This document shows, piece after piece, positions 55,059 to 64,000 of a stretch of DNA of 64,000 nt. Each line of letters starts with the position of its first letter. The first letter of the stretch is position 1. The DNA is from Bacillus sp. OK048 (GTDB lineage: Bacteria; Bacillota; Bacilli; Bacillales; Cytobacillaceae). Location of the stretch: assembly GCF_900103525.1 (NCBI RefSeq), contig NZ_FNHN01000001.1, positions 560,958 through 624,957 on the forward strand. The letters run 5' to 3'. Both the position numbers and the translations under genes were made by a program. The notes beneath the pieces are model-generated. The model saw only the letters and a list, made by a program, of their open reading frames with translations, was not told the DNA's origin and made no database searches.

Positions 55059-56929
55059 TATGCCTTAACCCCCTTATCCTCTTCATCCATTAATTCTTCT
55101 TTATGAATATGGAATCCATGGTCATCCTTAACTGAACGTATAAACATAGATCCAAATGTAATCAATAAGCCTAGTATTATCACTGGCACTGACCACGGCT
55201 TGTCATCCATATTAAACAGAGCTCCAAACGCTGCAACAAATAATCCAAATGACATCATAAATGGCAAGAATGAAGAATTTGGCATATGGATATCACCAAG
55301 TGGCTCAGCAGGTGTCATCCCTTTTTTGCCTTCCATTTTTTCTAACCAATATGCATCTAAACCACGCACTAGTGGAAGCTGCTTAAAGTTATAGAAAGGC
55401 GGCGGTGATGGGAGTGACCACTCAAGAGTTCTACCGTCTCCCCATGGATCATTTCCAACTCGCACATTTTTCACTGAAGTCATAATGATGTTGTATAAAA
55501 GAACTAATACAGCTAATGACATAAATGCAGCACCAAATGAACTGATTAAGTTAGACATTTCAAATCCTTGACCTGGCAGGAATGTGAATACACGACGCGG
55601 CATACCCCAAAGACCTAAGAAATGCTGGATAAAGAACGTCATATGGAAACCGATAAAGAATAACCAGAACGTGATTTTTCCTAATGTTTCATTCAACATT
55701 GTTCCAAACATTTTCGGCCAATAAAGATGTGTACCAGCAAGAAGCGCAAATACTACACCACCAACAATTACATAATGGAAATGTGCGACAACGAAATACG
55801 TATCATGGTATTGATAGTCAGCTGCTGCAACAGCAAGCATAATTCCTGTTACCCCACCGGCAACGAATGATGGAATAAATGCTACAGCATAATGCATTGG
55901 AGTTGTAAATTTAACACTTCCACCCCACATGGTTAATAACCAGTTAAAGATTTTAATACCCGTTGGTACCGCAATCGCCATAGTAGCAACAGCAAAAATC
56001 GCATTTGCAACTGGTCCTAAACCAGTTGTGAACATATGATGCGCCCAAACCATGAATCCTAGGAAACCGATTAATACGGTTGCAAATACCATGGATGAGT
56101 ATCCGAAAAGACGTTTTCTTGAAAACATAGGCATGATTTCCGAAAAAATACCAAAAGCAGGAAGTATCAAAATATATACTTCGGGGTGTCCAAAAATCCA
56201 AAATAAATGTTCCCAGATTACTGTATTCCCACCCATGGTGGTAACAAAGAAATTAGAACCAAACATACGGTCAAACATCATTAAGACTAGACCAACTGTT
56301 AATGGTGGGAATGCAAACAAAATAAGTGCAGATGTAACAAAAGTTGTCCATGTAAACAATGGCATCCTCATATAGGTCATTCCAGGTGCACGCATGTTAA
56401 TAATCGTAACCAGGAAATTGATACCACCAATTAGTGTACCTAAACCTGATATCTGTAGTCCCAAGACGTAGAAATCGACACCATGGCCTTTTGACGCCAT
56501 AGCAAGTGAAGCATATGATGTCCACCCAGCGTCAGGTGCACCATCAAAAAACCAAGAAAGATTTAAGAATACTCCTCCGAAAAAGAATAACCAAAATCCT
56601 AATGCATTAAGAAATGGAAACGCAACATCACGTGCCCCAATTTGTAACGGCATCACAGCATTCATAAATGCAAAAACAAGCGGCATAGCAGCAAGGAATA
56701 TCATCGTCGTTCCATGCATCGTGATAATTTCATTAAATAATCCTGCACTAACAAAATCATTATTCGGTACTGCCAGCTGGATACGGATAAATACTGCTTC
56801 TAGTCCGCCAATTACGAAGAAAAATCCACCTGCAATAAGATATAGGATGGCAATTTTTTTATGGTCAACTGTTGTTAAAAAGTCCCATAAAGTTGCGCCG
56901 AATCCCTTTTTTTGTGCGTAGGTACTCAC
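55058..56929 (-). CDS. ctaD: Cytochrome c oxidase subunit I
   Basis: This is the catalytic subunit with the haem a / haem a3-CuB centre. The 623-residue protein has twelve or more membrane helices. Ligand motifs include MHGTTMIFLA, FWIFGHPEVYILILPAFG (His-Tyr cross-link) and HDTYFVVAHFHYV. A C-terminal cytoplasmic tail of about 20 acidic residues ends the chain. This is the electron sink fed by CtaC. Confidence 0.98.
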   Translation of the reverse strand: MSTYAQKKGFGATLWDFLTTVDHKKIAILYLIAGGFFFVIGGLEAVFIRIQLAVPNNDFVSAGLFNEIITMHGTTMIFLAAMPLVFAFMNAVMPLQIGARDVAFPFLNALGFWLFFFGGVFLNLSWFFDGAPDAGWTSYASLAMASKGHGVDFYVLGLQISGLGTLIGGINFLVTIINMRAPGMTYMRMPLFTWTTFVTSALILFAFPPLTVGLVLMMFDRMFGSNFFVTTMGGNTVIWEHLFWIFGHPEVYILILPAFGIFSEIMPMFSRKRLFGYSSMVFATVLIGFLGFMVWAHHMFTTGLGPVANAIFAVATMAIAVPTGIKIFNWLLTMWGGSVKFTTPMHYAVAFIPSFVAGGVTGIMLAVAAADYQYHDTYFVVAHFHYVIVGGVVFALLAGTHLYWPKMFGTMLNETLGKITFWLFFIGFHMTFFIQHFLGLWGMPRRVFTFLPGQGFEMSNLISSFGAAFMSLAVLVLLYNIIMTSVKNVRVGNDPWGDGRTLEWSLPSPPPFYNFKQLPLVRGLDAYWLEKMEGKKGMTPAEPLGDIHMPNSSFLPFMMSFGLFVAAFGALFNMDDKPWSVPVIILGLLITFGSMFIRSVKDDHGFHIHKEELMDEEDKGVKA

Positions 56930-56960
56930 AATTTTACCTCCCTTTCAACCAATTCCCCTA

Positions 56961-58019
56961 TTATTCCTGGACTTTTAATCCCATTAGATATGCTGTTAAA
57001 GCATTAAGCTGATCTTCAGTCAATTGCGGATATTTATCTGTCATTAAATTTCCTGGCTTGTATTTTTCAGGAGTACGAAGCCAATTCTTTAATTCTTCTT
57101 CATTATGGTCTAATACACCCGCTATACGTGAACGTTCTCCAAAGTTCGTTAAGTTTGGTGCAAACCTTGCTTCAGGAGGTGTTGTATTTCCTGGTGTAAC
57201 AGCGTGACAGCTTAAACAACTCTTGTTAAAGAGGTCTTGACCTTCTTGAGCTAAGGCAGTATCAGCCTTTGCAGGTTCTTTAACATCCTTCATATCAGCC
57301 ACCCAGCTATCAAAGTCATCACGGCTCAGCGTTTTCACTTTAAAGTCCATTAATGCATGGGATGGTCCACAAAGTTCAGCACACTTACCATAAAATAAAT
57401 CAGCAGCTTCTTTAGCTCTAGCACTATCAAACTCTAACCAGAATTTATTAACATTTTCAGTATTGGTATCAAGCTTTCCGCCTACAGCAGGAATCCAGAA
57501 AGAGTGTTTTACATCTGAAGAGATTAAATTAAAATAAACCTTTTCGTCTGTTGGAACAACTAAATCCTGTCCTGTCACAATTCCTTCACCAGGATATTCA
57601 AATTCCCACCAATATAAATTGGAGCGAACATTAATAACCAGTGCATCTGAATCTTCTGAATCCATCGGTGAAACATCTGCTAATTTAAATGTAGCAGCAA
57701 CTGTTGGGACAGCTAAAATCAAAAGTAATAATATAGGTACAACTGTCCAAATAATTTCTAGTTTGTGACTACCTTCCACTTGTTTTGGTATCCTATCATC
57801 TTTTCGTCTAAATTTCACCAAGACGATAAAAAAGATTACCATTACAATTGCGATTACCCCTACCATAATCAATGTACTTAGTTTCATCAGATCATATTGA
57901 ATGTCTGCAACTTCACCAGCAGGCCTTAATGTCGATAGGAACGGTTCGCCACATCCTGAAAGGATAAGCGAAAGAAACGCAAACATCGAAATCAAACGCC
58001 ATTTTGCAAGCCTTTTCAT
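56961..58019 (-). CDS. ctaC: Cytochrome c oxidase subunit II with fused cytochrome c (caa3 type)
   Basis: The 352-residue precursor begins with a lipoprotein signal (ILSGCGEPF), followed by a second membrane helix, the CuA domain (CAELCGPSHALM with the two Cys and His) and a C-terminal cytochrome c domain with CLSCH and a distal Met in PGNLMTDKYP. This makes the oxidase caa3-type. LspA should process the lipobox. Confidence 0.97.
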   Translation of the reverse strand: MKRLAKWRLISMFAFLSLILSGCGEPFLSTLRPAGEVADIQYDLMKLSTLIMVGVIAIVMVIFFIVLVKFRRKDDRIPKQVEGSHKLEIIWTVVPILLLLILAVPTVAATFKLADVSPMDSEDSDALVINVRSNLYWWEFEYPGEGIVTGQDLVVPTDEKVYFNLISSDVKHSFWIPAVGGKLDTNTENVNKFWLEFDSARAKEAADLFYGKCAELCGPSHALMDFKVKTLSRDDFDSWVADMKDVKEPAKADTALAQEGQDLFNKSCLSCHAVTPGNTTPPEARFAPNLTNFGERSRIAGVLDHNEEELKNWLRTPEKYKPGNLMTDKYPQLTEDQLNALTAYLMGLKVQE

Positions 58020-58118
58020 AGCTTAATCAAACCCCTCTTTCGCCAATTGATTTCTTTTAATTATCTGTGATCAAAAATGTATGTAGTATGTTTCCGTCTT
58101 AATTTTTTTAAGAAACCA

Positions 58119-58141
58119 TGGAGGCAAAAAATATGCCTCCA
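58119..58141 (-). terminator. Hairpin between ctaB and ctaC
   Basis: TGGAGGCA/TGCCTCCA with a 7-nt loop in the 120-bp ctaB-ctaC gap. The T-run is delayed by a few bases, so it may only partly terminate ctaB transcripts and allow read-through to ctaC. Confidence 0.6.
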
Positions 58142-58201
58142 CTATTTTTTAAAAAAACTGGTGGAATATTATATTCCCCTTATATAAGAAAGAACATCCA
58201 G

Positions 58202-59140
58202 CTAAACTAATGTAACAATGACCATTGCGACAAAAATAATTGTTAAATATTGCAATGAGTACACAAACATTAATTTTGCCCACTTAATATCATCTTTGAT
58301 CTTATATCCATAAATCCCTAATATTAGCCAACCGACGTTAAGTAAGGTTGCCAAAATTAGAAATGGGATTCCTAATGAAGTAAGTAATATAGGTGTCGGC
58401 AACAGTGCTGCCACCCAAATTAGGATGTGTTTCTTGGTAGTTTTAAAGCCCTTTACCACCGGAAGCATTGGGATGCCAGCAGCTCGATATTCTTCTACCC
58501 TTCTCATTGCCAAAGCATAGAAATGGGGAGGCTGCCAAATAAACATAAGTATAAACAGGGACCAAGCCATTATATCTAGGTTTCCATCAACCGCTGCCCA
58601 GCCTATTAAAGGTGGAACTGCTCCAGAAATGCTCCCTATAATCGTGTTAGAAACCAATTGCCGCTTTGACCACATAGAATAGAGCACTACATAACTAAAA
58701 ACCCCAAGCAGTCCAATCACCGTTGCAGTTATTGTAGTAAACAATAGAAAAATAGTACCTAGTGCAATTAAAAGAATCCCAAGCCAAAGCACCTTTGAAG
58801 GAAGGATTTTCCCGGTAACAGTAGGTCTAGCTTTTGTTCTTTCCATTAGATGATCGATATCACGGTCAATGTAATTATTTAAGCTGCATGAACCTGCAAT
58901 AATCAGAGATGACCCCAAAACTGTGAATAACACGATATCTAGGTTATTTAAAAAGCTTTGGCCGCTAAAATGTAAAGCCAACCATATTCCAGTAAAAGTA
59001 GTAATGAGGTTTGAATTGACAATTCCAATTTTGATAAGTGCCGTAAAATCTTTCCACATTGTGGCTTTTTCTATATGAGAATTTAGACCAGTAGAGCCAG
59101 TATCAATCGTAGCTTCACCGTATGCCTTTGAATTTGGCAT
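58202..59140 (-). CDS. ctaB: Protohaem IX farnesyltransferase (haem O synthase)
   Basis: CtaB adds the farnesyl chain to haem B. It has 312 residues from the ATG with AGGAGGGGG upstream; the frame is open to 59224 without a ribosome site. This UbiA-family polytopic enzyme has the Asp-rich motif [19 protein letters not shown] and a second motif [14 protein letters not shown]. It is divergent from ctaA. Confidence 0.97.
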   Translation of the reverse strand: MPNSKAYGEATIDTGSTGLNSHIEKATMWKDFTALIKIGIVNSNLITTFTGIWLALHFSGQSFLNNLDIVLFTVLGSSLIIAGSCSLNNYIDRDIDHLMERTKARPTVTGKILPSKVLWLGILLIALGTIFLLFTTITATVIGLLGVFSYVVLYSMWSKRQLVSNTIIGSISGAVPPLIGWAAVDGNLDIMAWSLFILMFIWQPPHFYALAMRRVEEYRAAGIPMLPVVKGFKTTKKHILIWVAALLPTPILLTSLGIPFLILATLLNVGWLILGIYGYKIKDDIKWAKLMFVYSLQYLTIIFVAMVIVTLV

Positions 59141-59292
59141 CTTTCCCCCTCCTAAATATGTTGTAATTATTATTATAAACCCGATAGATATCTTTACCAA
59201 ATTATAATAGTTATTTAAAAGCATTTATTATTTTATTATAACGTTGTTCAAGAAACACTTTCTCTGTATATTAAATCACACTTTCGCATCTT

Positions 59293-59301
59293 TTTGTGAA
59301 T
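59293..59301 (+). promoter_or_regulatory. ResD-type box in the ctaB-ctaA gap
   Basis: TTTGTGAAT matches the published ResD consensus exactly. It lies about 150 bp upstream of ctaB and 410 bp upstream of ctaA. ResDE activates ctaA and ctaB in B. subtilis. Confidence 0.5.
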
Positions 59302-59421
59302 TTTTTCTGAATAATTTTTGTCTAAAATGTGTCAGTGAATATTTATTACCCATTATACTATAAATTAGATTCTTTAGAAAATAAAACACACATAAATTTA
59401 AATAAAAATCCAAATAATTTC

Positions 59422-59473
59422 TCGCTGTCCTACATAACAGCGACTGCTTATATGTTGTTATATAGTAGCAGTC
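59422..59473. other. Two adjoining hairpins in the ctaA upstream region
   Basis: TCGCTGT/ACAGCGA (59422-59443) and GACTGCT/AGCAGTC (59442-59473) share bases at 59442-59443, so the two cannot both fully form. No gene covers this part of the 570-bp ctaB-ctaA gap; a 67-codon frame here has no ribosome site and no protein-like character. Confidence 0.5.
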
Positions 59474-59508
59474 ATGCACTCGTTTACAAACCTCTATCTA
59501 TTAAAGGT

Positions 59509-59538
59509 TAGTTTTCACTATAATAATAGTGAAAACTA
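59509..59538. promoter_or_regulatory. Perfect palindrome upstream of ctaA
   Basis: TAGTTTTCACTA and TAGTGAAAACTA are perfect 12-base arms around a 6-nt AT centre, 173 bp before the ctaA start. It could be an operator or a hairpin; the protein or RNA partner is unknown. Confidence 0.5.
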
Positions 59539-59710
59539 AAAGTTATTCAGAAGAGCAGTTTTTTTAAAAGTTATGCGAAAATATCGGTTTTAATTCTGTT
59601 CTTTTTCTCATGTTTTCGTTATGATTAATAAGACCTTTTCTCTCTTCAGACCTTACTGACATTAATATCCATCAACAAATTAATAAACTTTAATTTAAGA
59701 AGGTGATTTT

Positions 59711-60616
59711 TTGCAACGTTCTTTAAAGTGGTTAGCAGTAGCTACCACGATTGGAATGATACTCGTTTTACTAGGTGGAGCTCTAGTTACTAAAACAGAT
59801 TCTGGAATGGGATGTGGGAGATCCTGGCCACTTTGCAATGGCGAGTTCGTACCAACAGACATAACTCCTGAATTAATCATTGAACTTGCCCACCGACTTG
59901 TTTCTGGCAGTGTCGGGATTCTGGTATTAATCTTATCCATTTGGACTTGGAAAGCAATCGGACATATTAGGGAGACGAAGTTCCTTTCTCTTCTCTCATT
60001 TTCCTTTTTGGTATTACAAGGATTGATTGGCGCGGCAGCTGTTATATGGGCACAATCTGACTTTGTCCTAGCCCTCCATTTTGGAATCTCACTTATTTCC
60101 TTTGCGGCGGTATTCTTGTTGACTTTATTAATTTTTGAAATTGATAAAAAATTTGAAGCAGATAAGCTAAAAATTGATAAAAGAATGAGCTTTCATATTA
60201 TCTCTCTTTCTATTTATAGTTACTTGGTAATTTACACAGGGGCTCTTGTACGCCATACCAAATCGAGTTTAGTTTGCCGTGATTGGCCATTATGTATTAA
60301 TGACAGTCCTGCACTTCCGAGTAACCTCTTTGAGTGGGTCCAGATGGGGCACCGGGCAGCCGCTGGTGTTATTTTTATTTGGATAGGGTATGTTACCTAC
60401 CTAGCAATAAAAAAGTATCGTCACCAAAAAGTTATCTACTGGGGTTGGATTAGCGCATTTACTTTAGTATCCCTTCAAGTATTATCAGGGGCACTCGTTA
60501 TCTTTACCCGATTAAATCTTTATGTTGCTTTAATGCACGCTCTATTTATTACCTGTTTATTTGGGGTATTAAGTTATTTTCTTTTATTAGTCTCACGATC
60601 ACGGAAAATCAAATAA
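59711..60616 (+). CDS. ctaA: Haem A synthase
   Basis: CtaA oxidises haem O to haem A. The 301-residue protein has eight membrane helices in two similar halves. Conserved extracellular cysteine pairs lie in [11 protein letters not shown] and LVCRDWPLC, and haem histidines in [24 protein letters not shown] and LMHALFI. The start is a TTG with AAGGTGA upstream. It is divergent from ctaB and convergent with pycA. Confidence 0.97.
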   Translation: MQRSLKWLAVATTIGMILVLLGGALVTKTDSGMGCGRSWPLCNGEFVPTDITPELIIELAHRLVSGSVGILVLILSIWTWKAIGHIRETKFLSLLSFSFLVLQGLIGAAAVIWAQSDFVLALHFGISLISFAAVFLLTLLIFEIDKKFEADKLKIDKRMSFHIISLSIYSYLVIYTGALVRHTKSSLVCRDWPLCINDSPALPSNLFEWVQMGHRAAAGVIFIWIGYVTYLAIKKYRHQKVIYWGWISAFTLVSLQVLSGALVIFTRLNLYVALMHALFITCLFGVLSYFLLLVSRSRKIK

Positions 60617-60649
60617 AAAAAGTTGCCATATTACTTGGCAACTTTTTTT
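60614..60649. terminator. Bidirectional terminator between ctaA and pycA
   Basis: AAAAAAAGTTGCCA/TGGCAACTTTTTTT inverted repeat with a 7-nt loop; T-runs on both strands. Confidence 0.93.
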
Positions 60650-60655
60650 ATTTGT

Positions 60656-63600
60656 TTATTTATCTAATTCTAGAAGTAAATCGCCTGTTTGAATAGCATC
60701 TTCATTTTTTACGTAGAGCTCTTTAATTATCCCTGAAAAAGGAGCTTGGACGGTTGTTTCCATTTTCATAGCTTCTGTAATCATGAGGTGGTCGCCTCGT
60801 TCCACGCTTTCCCCTTTTTCCACCAATACTTTAACAACAGTACCCGGCATTGTCGCAGATATATGGGTTTCATTCTTCGGGTCAGCTTTTAATCTAGATA
60901 GAACAGCTGCTTTGATACTCTCATCTTTAATGTTTACCTCACGTGGTTGACCATTTAGTTCAAAGTATACGATTCGTGTGCCATCTGTCTGTGGTTGACC
61001 AATGGATACTAGTTTAACAATGAGCGTTTTTCCTGTTTCAATCTCTACTTCAATTTCTTCACCTAGGCGAAGACCATAAAGGAAAGTTGGTGTATCTAAA
61101 AAAGATATATTTCCAAAAAGATTTACTGTATCCACATATTCTTTAAAAACCTTAGGATAAAGTGCATATGAAATAATATCAAGCTCCGAAACATCCTGCC
61201 CAATTTCTTTAACTAACTCTTCCTTTATTTCTTCAAAATTAACATCGGGGAGCAGTTCTCCTGGTCGAACCTCCAAAGGTTTTTTACCTTTTAAGATCAC
61301 TCGCTGCAATTCGGCAGGAAAGCCTTGATGCGGCTGCCCCAAATACCCTTGAAACAATTCTACTACGGAATCCGGAAAATCAATTGAGCCACCATTATTT
61401 AAAACATCCGCTTCTGATAAATTGTTTTGGACCATAAACAGTGCCATATCACCTACTACCTTAGAAGAAGGAGTAACCTTCACGATATCGCCGAACAAAT
61501 GATTCACACGTGTATACATTTGTTTCACTTCTTCCCACTGATCACCAAGTCCGACGCCCTTGGCCTGCTGCTGAAGATTACTGTATTGACCTCCAGGCAT
61601 TTCATGCTGGTAAACCTCTGAATGTGGTGCTATCATGCCACTTTCAAAATCGTGGTAATATTTTCGGACATCCTCCCAATAGTAAGAAAGCTGTTCAAGG
61701 GCCTCACTATTAACATTTGCTCCCCTATCTTTACCTTGAAGTGCATAATAAAGAGAATTTGCGCTTGGCTGTGAGGTAAGCCCCGCCATCGTACTCAAAG
61801 CAGTATCTACAATATCCACTCCTCCATCTATAGCACGTGCATATGTGAATATACCATTTCCGCTAGTATCATGAGTATGAAGATGAATCGGAATGTCGAT
61901 TGTCTCTTTTAATTCAGAAATAAGCCGATAGGCTGCTTCTGGTTTTAGTAAGCCCGCCATGTCCTTTATTCCTAATATATGTGCCCCTTGATTTTCTAGT
62001 TCTTTTGCTAGTGCCTTATAATAGTTCAGATCATATTTCACTCTCGTTTGATCAAGTATATCACCTGTATAACAAATGGCAGCTTCAGCAATCTTCCCAC
62101 TGTCTCGAACCGCTTCAATTGCAATTTCCATGCCCGGAACCCAGTTTAAACTGTCAAAAACTCGGAAGACATCAATCCCTTCTTTCGCTGATTTACTTAC
62201 AAATTCGCGGATGAGATTGTCTGGATAATTTTTATAACCCACTGCGTTTGAACCGCGGATTAACATTTGAAACAGAACATTCGGAATTTTTTTCCGAAGC
62301 ATTTGCAGCCGTTCCCATGGATCTTCTTTTAAAAAACGATACGTTACATCAAACGTTGCTCCACCCCACATTTCAAAAGAAAATAAGTTAGGCAAAAGTT
62401 TTGCTGTTGGCTCGGCAATATGCAAAATGTCTGTTGTTCGAACCCTTGTCGCCAACAATGACTGATGTGCATCCCGAAAGGTGGTATCTGTTAATAATAC
62501 CTGGTTTTGATTCTTAATCCATTGAACTAGGCCATCTGCACCGCTTTGATCCAGTATTTGTTTTGTTCCTTCTTGGTAAGGAAAATCATAGTTTAATTTA
62601 GGAATGCGCGGTTTTGTAAAAACTGGTCTTTTCTTTTTTTCAATACCTGGGAACCCATTTACGGTTACGTTTCCAATATAGGAGAGCATTTTAGTTCCAC
62701 GGTCTTTACTAACTGGAAATACAAATAACTCAGGGGTTGTATCGATAAAAGATGTATCATATTCCCCTCGTCTAAACTTCTCATGTCTTACTACATTTTC
62801 TAGGAACGGAATATTGGTTTTAATCCCCCGAATTCTAAATTCTCTAAGGTTACGAACCATTTTTGATGCTGCCTGTTCAAAGGTTAATGCCCATGTGGAA
62901 AGTTTCACAAGTAAAGAATCATAATATGGTGTAATGACCGCTCCCTGAAAACCATTTCCCGCATCAAGACGAACACCAAATCCTCCGCCAGATCGATAGG
63001 CCATAATCTTTCCAGTATCAGGCATAAAATTATTTAATGGATCTTCTGTTGTTACACGAGATTGGATAGCAAAACCGTTAATCCGAATTTCATCCTGTGG
63101 AGGAATCCCAACAATTGGACTGTGTAAATCCTGCCCTTCAGCAACTAAAATCTGTGTATGTACAATATCAATACCAGTTACCATTTCTGTCACGGTGTGT
63201 TCAACCTGGATTCTTGGATTCACTTCAATAAAATAAAAATCCTGACCTGAAACTAGAAATTCAACCGTCCCAGCGTTTAAGTAAGCTACATTTTTCATCA
63301 ATTTAACTGCTGCCGCACAAATTTCCTCACGCAGTGCATTAGAAATGGAAACACTTGGAGCAACTTCCACTACTTTTTGATGGCGGCGTTGTACAGAACA
63401 ATCACGGTCATATAAATGGATGATGTTACCGTTCTTGTCTCCAAATATTTGGACCTCAATATGTTTGGGATTTTCAATTAATTTTTCAAGGTATACTTCA
63501 TCACTGCCAAAGGCTGCCTTTGCTTCTGACCTAGCACGGTCAAACGCCTCTTGCATTTCATCATGAGTTCTTACGATCCTCATACCGCGTCCACCGCCGC

Positions 63601-64000
63601 CAAGTGCTGCTTTAACAATGATGGGGAAACCATGGTTTTGTGTAAATTCCTGTACTTCGCTTATCGTGTGTACTGGTCCATCACTGCCGGGGATTACTGG
63701 AATTCCCGCCAATTCGGCCTGCTTCCTTGCCTTTACCTTGTCACCAAACATATCAAGATGGCTGGATGTTGGTCCGATAAAAATAATTCCTTCTTCTTCA
63801 CAGCGCCTTGCAAAATGGATGTTTTCTGAAAGAAACCCATATCCAGGATGGATGGCATTCGCTCCACTAAACTTTGCGATTTCGATAATACCATCAATAT
63901 CTAAATAGGCATCAATCGGTTTCTTTCCTTCACCAACTAAGTAAGCCTCATCAGCTTTATAGCGATGGTAAGCACCTGTATCTTCCCTTGAATAAATTGC
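60656..64000 (-). CDS. pycA: Pyruvate carboxylase, N-terminus cut by the window edge
   Basis: PycA makes oxaloacetate from pyruvate, bicarbonate and ATP to refill the TCA cycle. About 1,114 codons are present; roughly the first 33 are missing at the right edge, as judged from the usual length near 1,148. Domains in order are biotin carboxylase (NAIHPGYGFLSEN, KAALGGGGRGM, RDCSVQRRHQKVVE), HMGL-like carboxyltransferase (TDTTFRDAHQSLLATRVRT, LHTHDTSGNG), the PYC allosteric region, and a C-terminal biotinyl domain with EAMKMETTVQAPF. The biotin carboxylase half is related to the stand-alone one at 35.9-37.2 kb. Confidence 0.98.
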   Translation of the reverse strand, partial: AIYSREDTGAYHRYKADEAYLVGEGKKPIDAYLDIDGIIEIAKFSGANAIHPGYGFLSENIHFARRCEEEGIIFIGPTSSHLDMFGDKVKARKQAELAGIPVIPGSDGPVHTISEVQEFTQNHGFPIIVKAALGGGGRGMRIVRTHDEMQEAFDRARSEAKAAFGSDEVYLEKLIENPKHIEVQIFGDKNGNIIHLYDRDCSVQRRHQKVVEVAPSVSISNALREEICAAAVKLMKNVAYLNAGTVEFLVSGQDFYFIEVNPRIQVEHTVTEMVTGIDIVHTQILVAEGQDLHSPIVGIPPQDEIRINGFAIQSRVTTEDPLNNFMPDTGKIMAYRSGGGFGVRLDAGNGFQGAVITPYYDSLLVKLSTWALTFEQAASKMVRNLREFRIRGIKTNIPFLENVVRHEKFRRGEYDTSFIDTTPELFVFPVSKDRGTKMLSYIGNVTVNGFPGIEKKKRPVFTKPRIPKLNYDFPYQEGTKQILDQSGADGLVQWIKNQNQVLLTDTTFRDAHQSLLATRVRTTDILHIAEPTAKLLPNLFSFEMWGGATFDVTYRFLKEDPWERLQMLRKKIPNVLFQMLIRGSNAVGYKNYPDNLIREFVSKSAKEGIDVFRVFDSLNWVPGMEIAIEAVRDSGKIAEAAICYTGDILDQTRVKYDLNYYKALAKELENQGAHILGIKDMAGLLKPEAAYRLISELKETIDIPIHLHTHDTSGNGIFTYARAIDGGVDIVDTALSTMAGLTSQPSANSLYYALQGKDRGANVNSEALEQLSYYWEDVRKYYHDFESGMIAPHSEVYQHEMPGGQYSNLQQQAKGVGLGDQWEEVKQMYTRVNHLFGDIVKVTPSSKVVGDMALFMVQNNLSEADVLNNGGSIDFPDSVVELFQGYLGQPHQGFPAELQRVILKGKKPLEVRPGELLPDVNFEEIKEELVKEIGQDVSELDIISYALYPKVFKEYVDTVNLFGNISFLDTPTFLYGLRLGEEIEVEIETGKTLIVKLVSIGQPQTDGTRIVYFELNGQPREVNIKDESIKAAVLSRLKADPKNETHISATMPGTVVKVLVEKGESVERGDHLMITEAMKMETTVQAPFSGIIKELYVKNEDAIQTGDLLLELDK

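Noticed and set aside
59276..59479. A 67-residue minus-strand ORF in the ctaB-ctaA gap
   Set aside because: No ribosome site, odd composition and overlap with hairpins; it looks like a chance frame.

Overview
This window is about 64 kb of a Bacillaceae chromosome. The evidence is the gene order (B. subtilis pycA-cta-ylb-mraZ/dcw-spoIIG-sigG-ylm-divIVA-ileS-lspA, read right to left), the endospore genes (sigE, sigG, spoIIGA, spoVD, spoVE, gerR, ylbJ, csfG), bacillithiol synthesis (bshC), an aa3/caa3-type cytochrome oxidase and an AT-rich composition. It is not B. subtilis: ylmA and bpr are missing, and several genes are extra. A Neobacillus/Bacillus-like species is my guess. I saw no rRNA, tRNA, transposase, prophage or CRISPR array.

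Layout, left to right (most genes on the minus strand). 1-9.1 kb: 5' end of an RluD-type gene, lspA, ylyA, ileS behind a T-box, divIVA, the ylmC-ylmH/sepF group, and sigG. 9.1-11.1 kb: sigE and spoIIGA, the mother-cell sigma factor and its activating protease. 11.2-30.6 kb: the division and cell wall (dcw) cluster from ftsZ back to mraZ, with the SpoVD/SpoVE pair. It contains one unusual member, a MurF-N-terminal-domain-like protein between murE and mraY. 30.6-34.1 kb: a Bacillus palindromic repeat, bshC, a DUF3397 protein and panE. 34.1-37.2 kb: a three-gene acyl-CoA carboxylase operon behind a cre-like site. 37.4-52.3 kb: the ylb region (ylbP, gerR, a crotonase, rpmF, ylbN, tmcAL, ylbL, ylbK, ylbJ, coaD, rsmD, the small RNA csfG, ylbG to ylbA) with several small uncharacterised genes. 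52.3-60.6 kb: a DUF420 (CtaM-like) gene, ctaG, ctaF, ctaE, ctaD, ctaC, ctaB and the divergent ctaA. 60.7 kb to the end: most of pycA.

The genes form a few working groups. The dcw cluster makes lipid II and builds the divisome. SpoIIGA, SigE and SigG drive compartment-specific sporulation. CtaA and CtaB supply haem A to the CtaC-F oxidase, with CtaG and the DUF420 protein as likely assembly factors. PycA supplies oxaloacetate. Control elements read directly from the bases include an ileS T-box, sigma-F-type promoters in front of sigG and csfG, a 22-bp-spaced spoIIG-type promoter, a sigma-H-like site before ftsA, GTGG repeats before mraZ, a ResD-type box in the ctaA/ctaB gap, and many terminators.

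The backbone is conserved and well known. I found no large undescribed system. The items most worth a second look are the MurF-like orphan domain, a crotonase with the signature of an acyl-malonyl-CoA decarboxylase near the acyl-CoA carboxylase, the MraZ operator repeats, the csfG locus, the hairpin-masked TTG start of sigG, and the structured ctaA/ctaB intergenic region.
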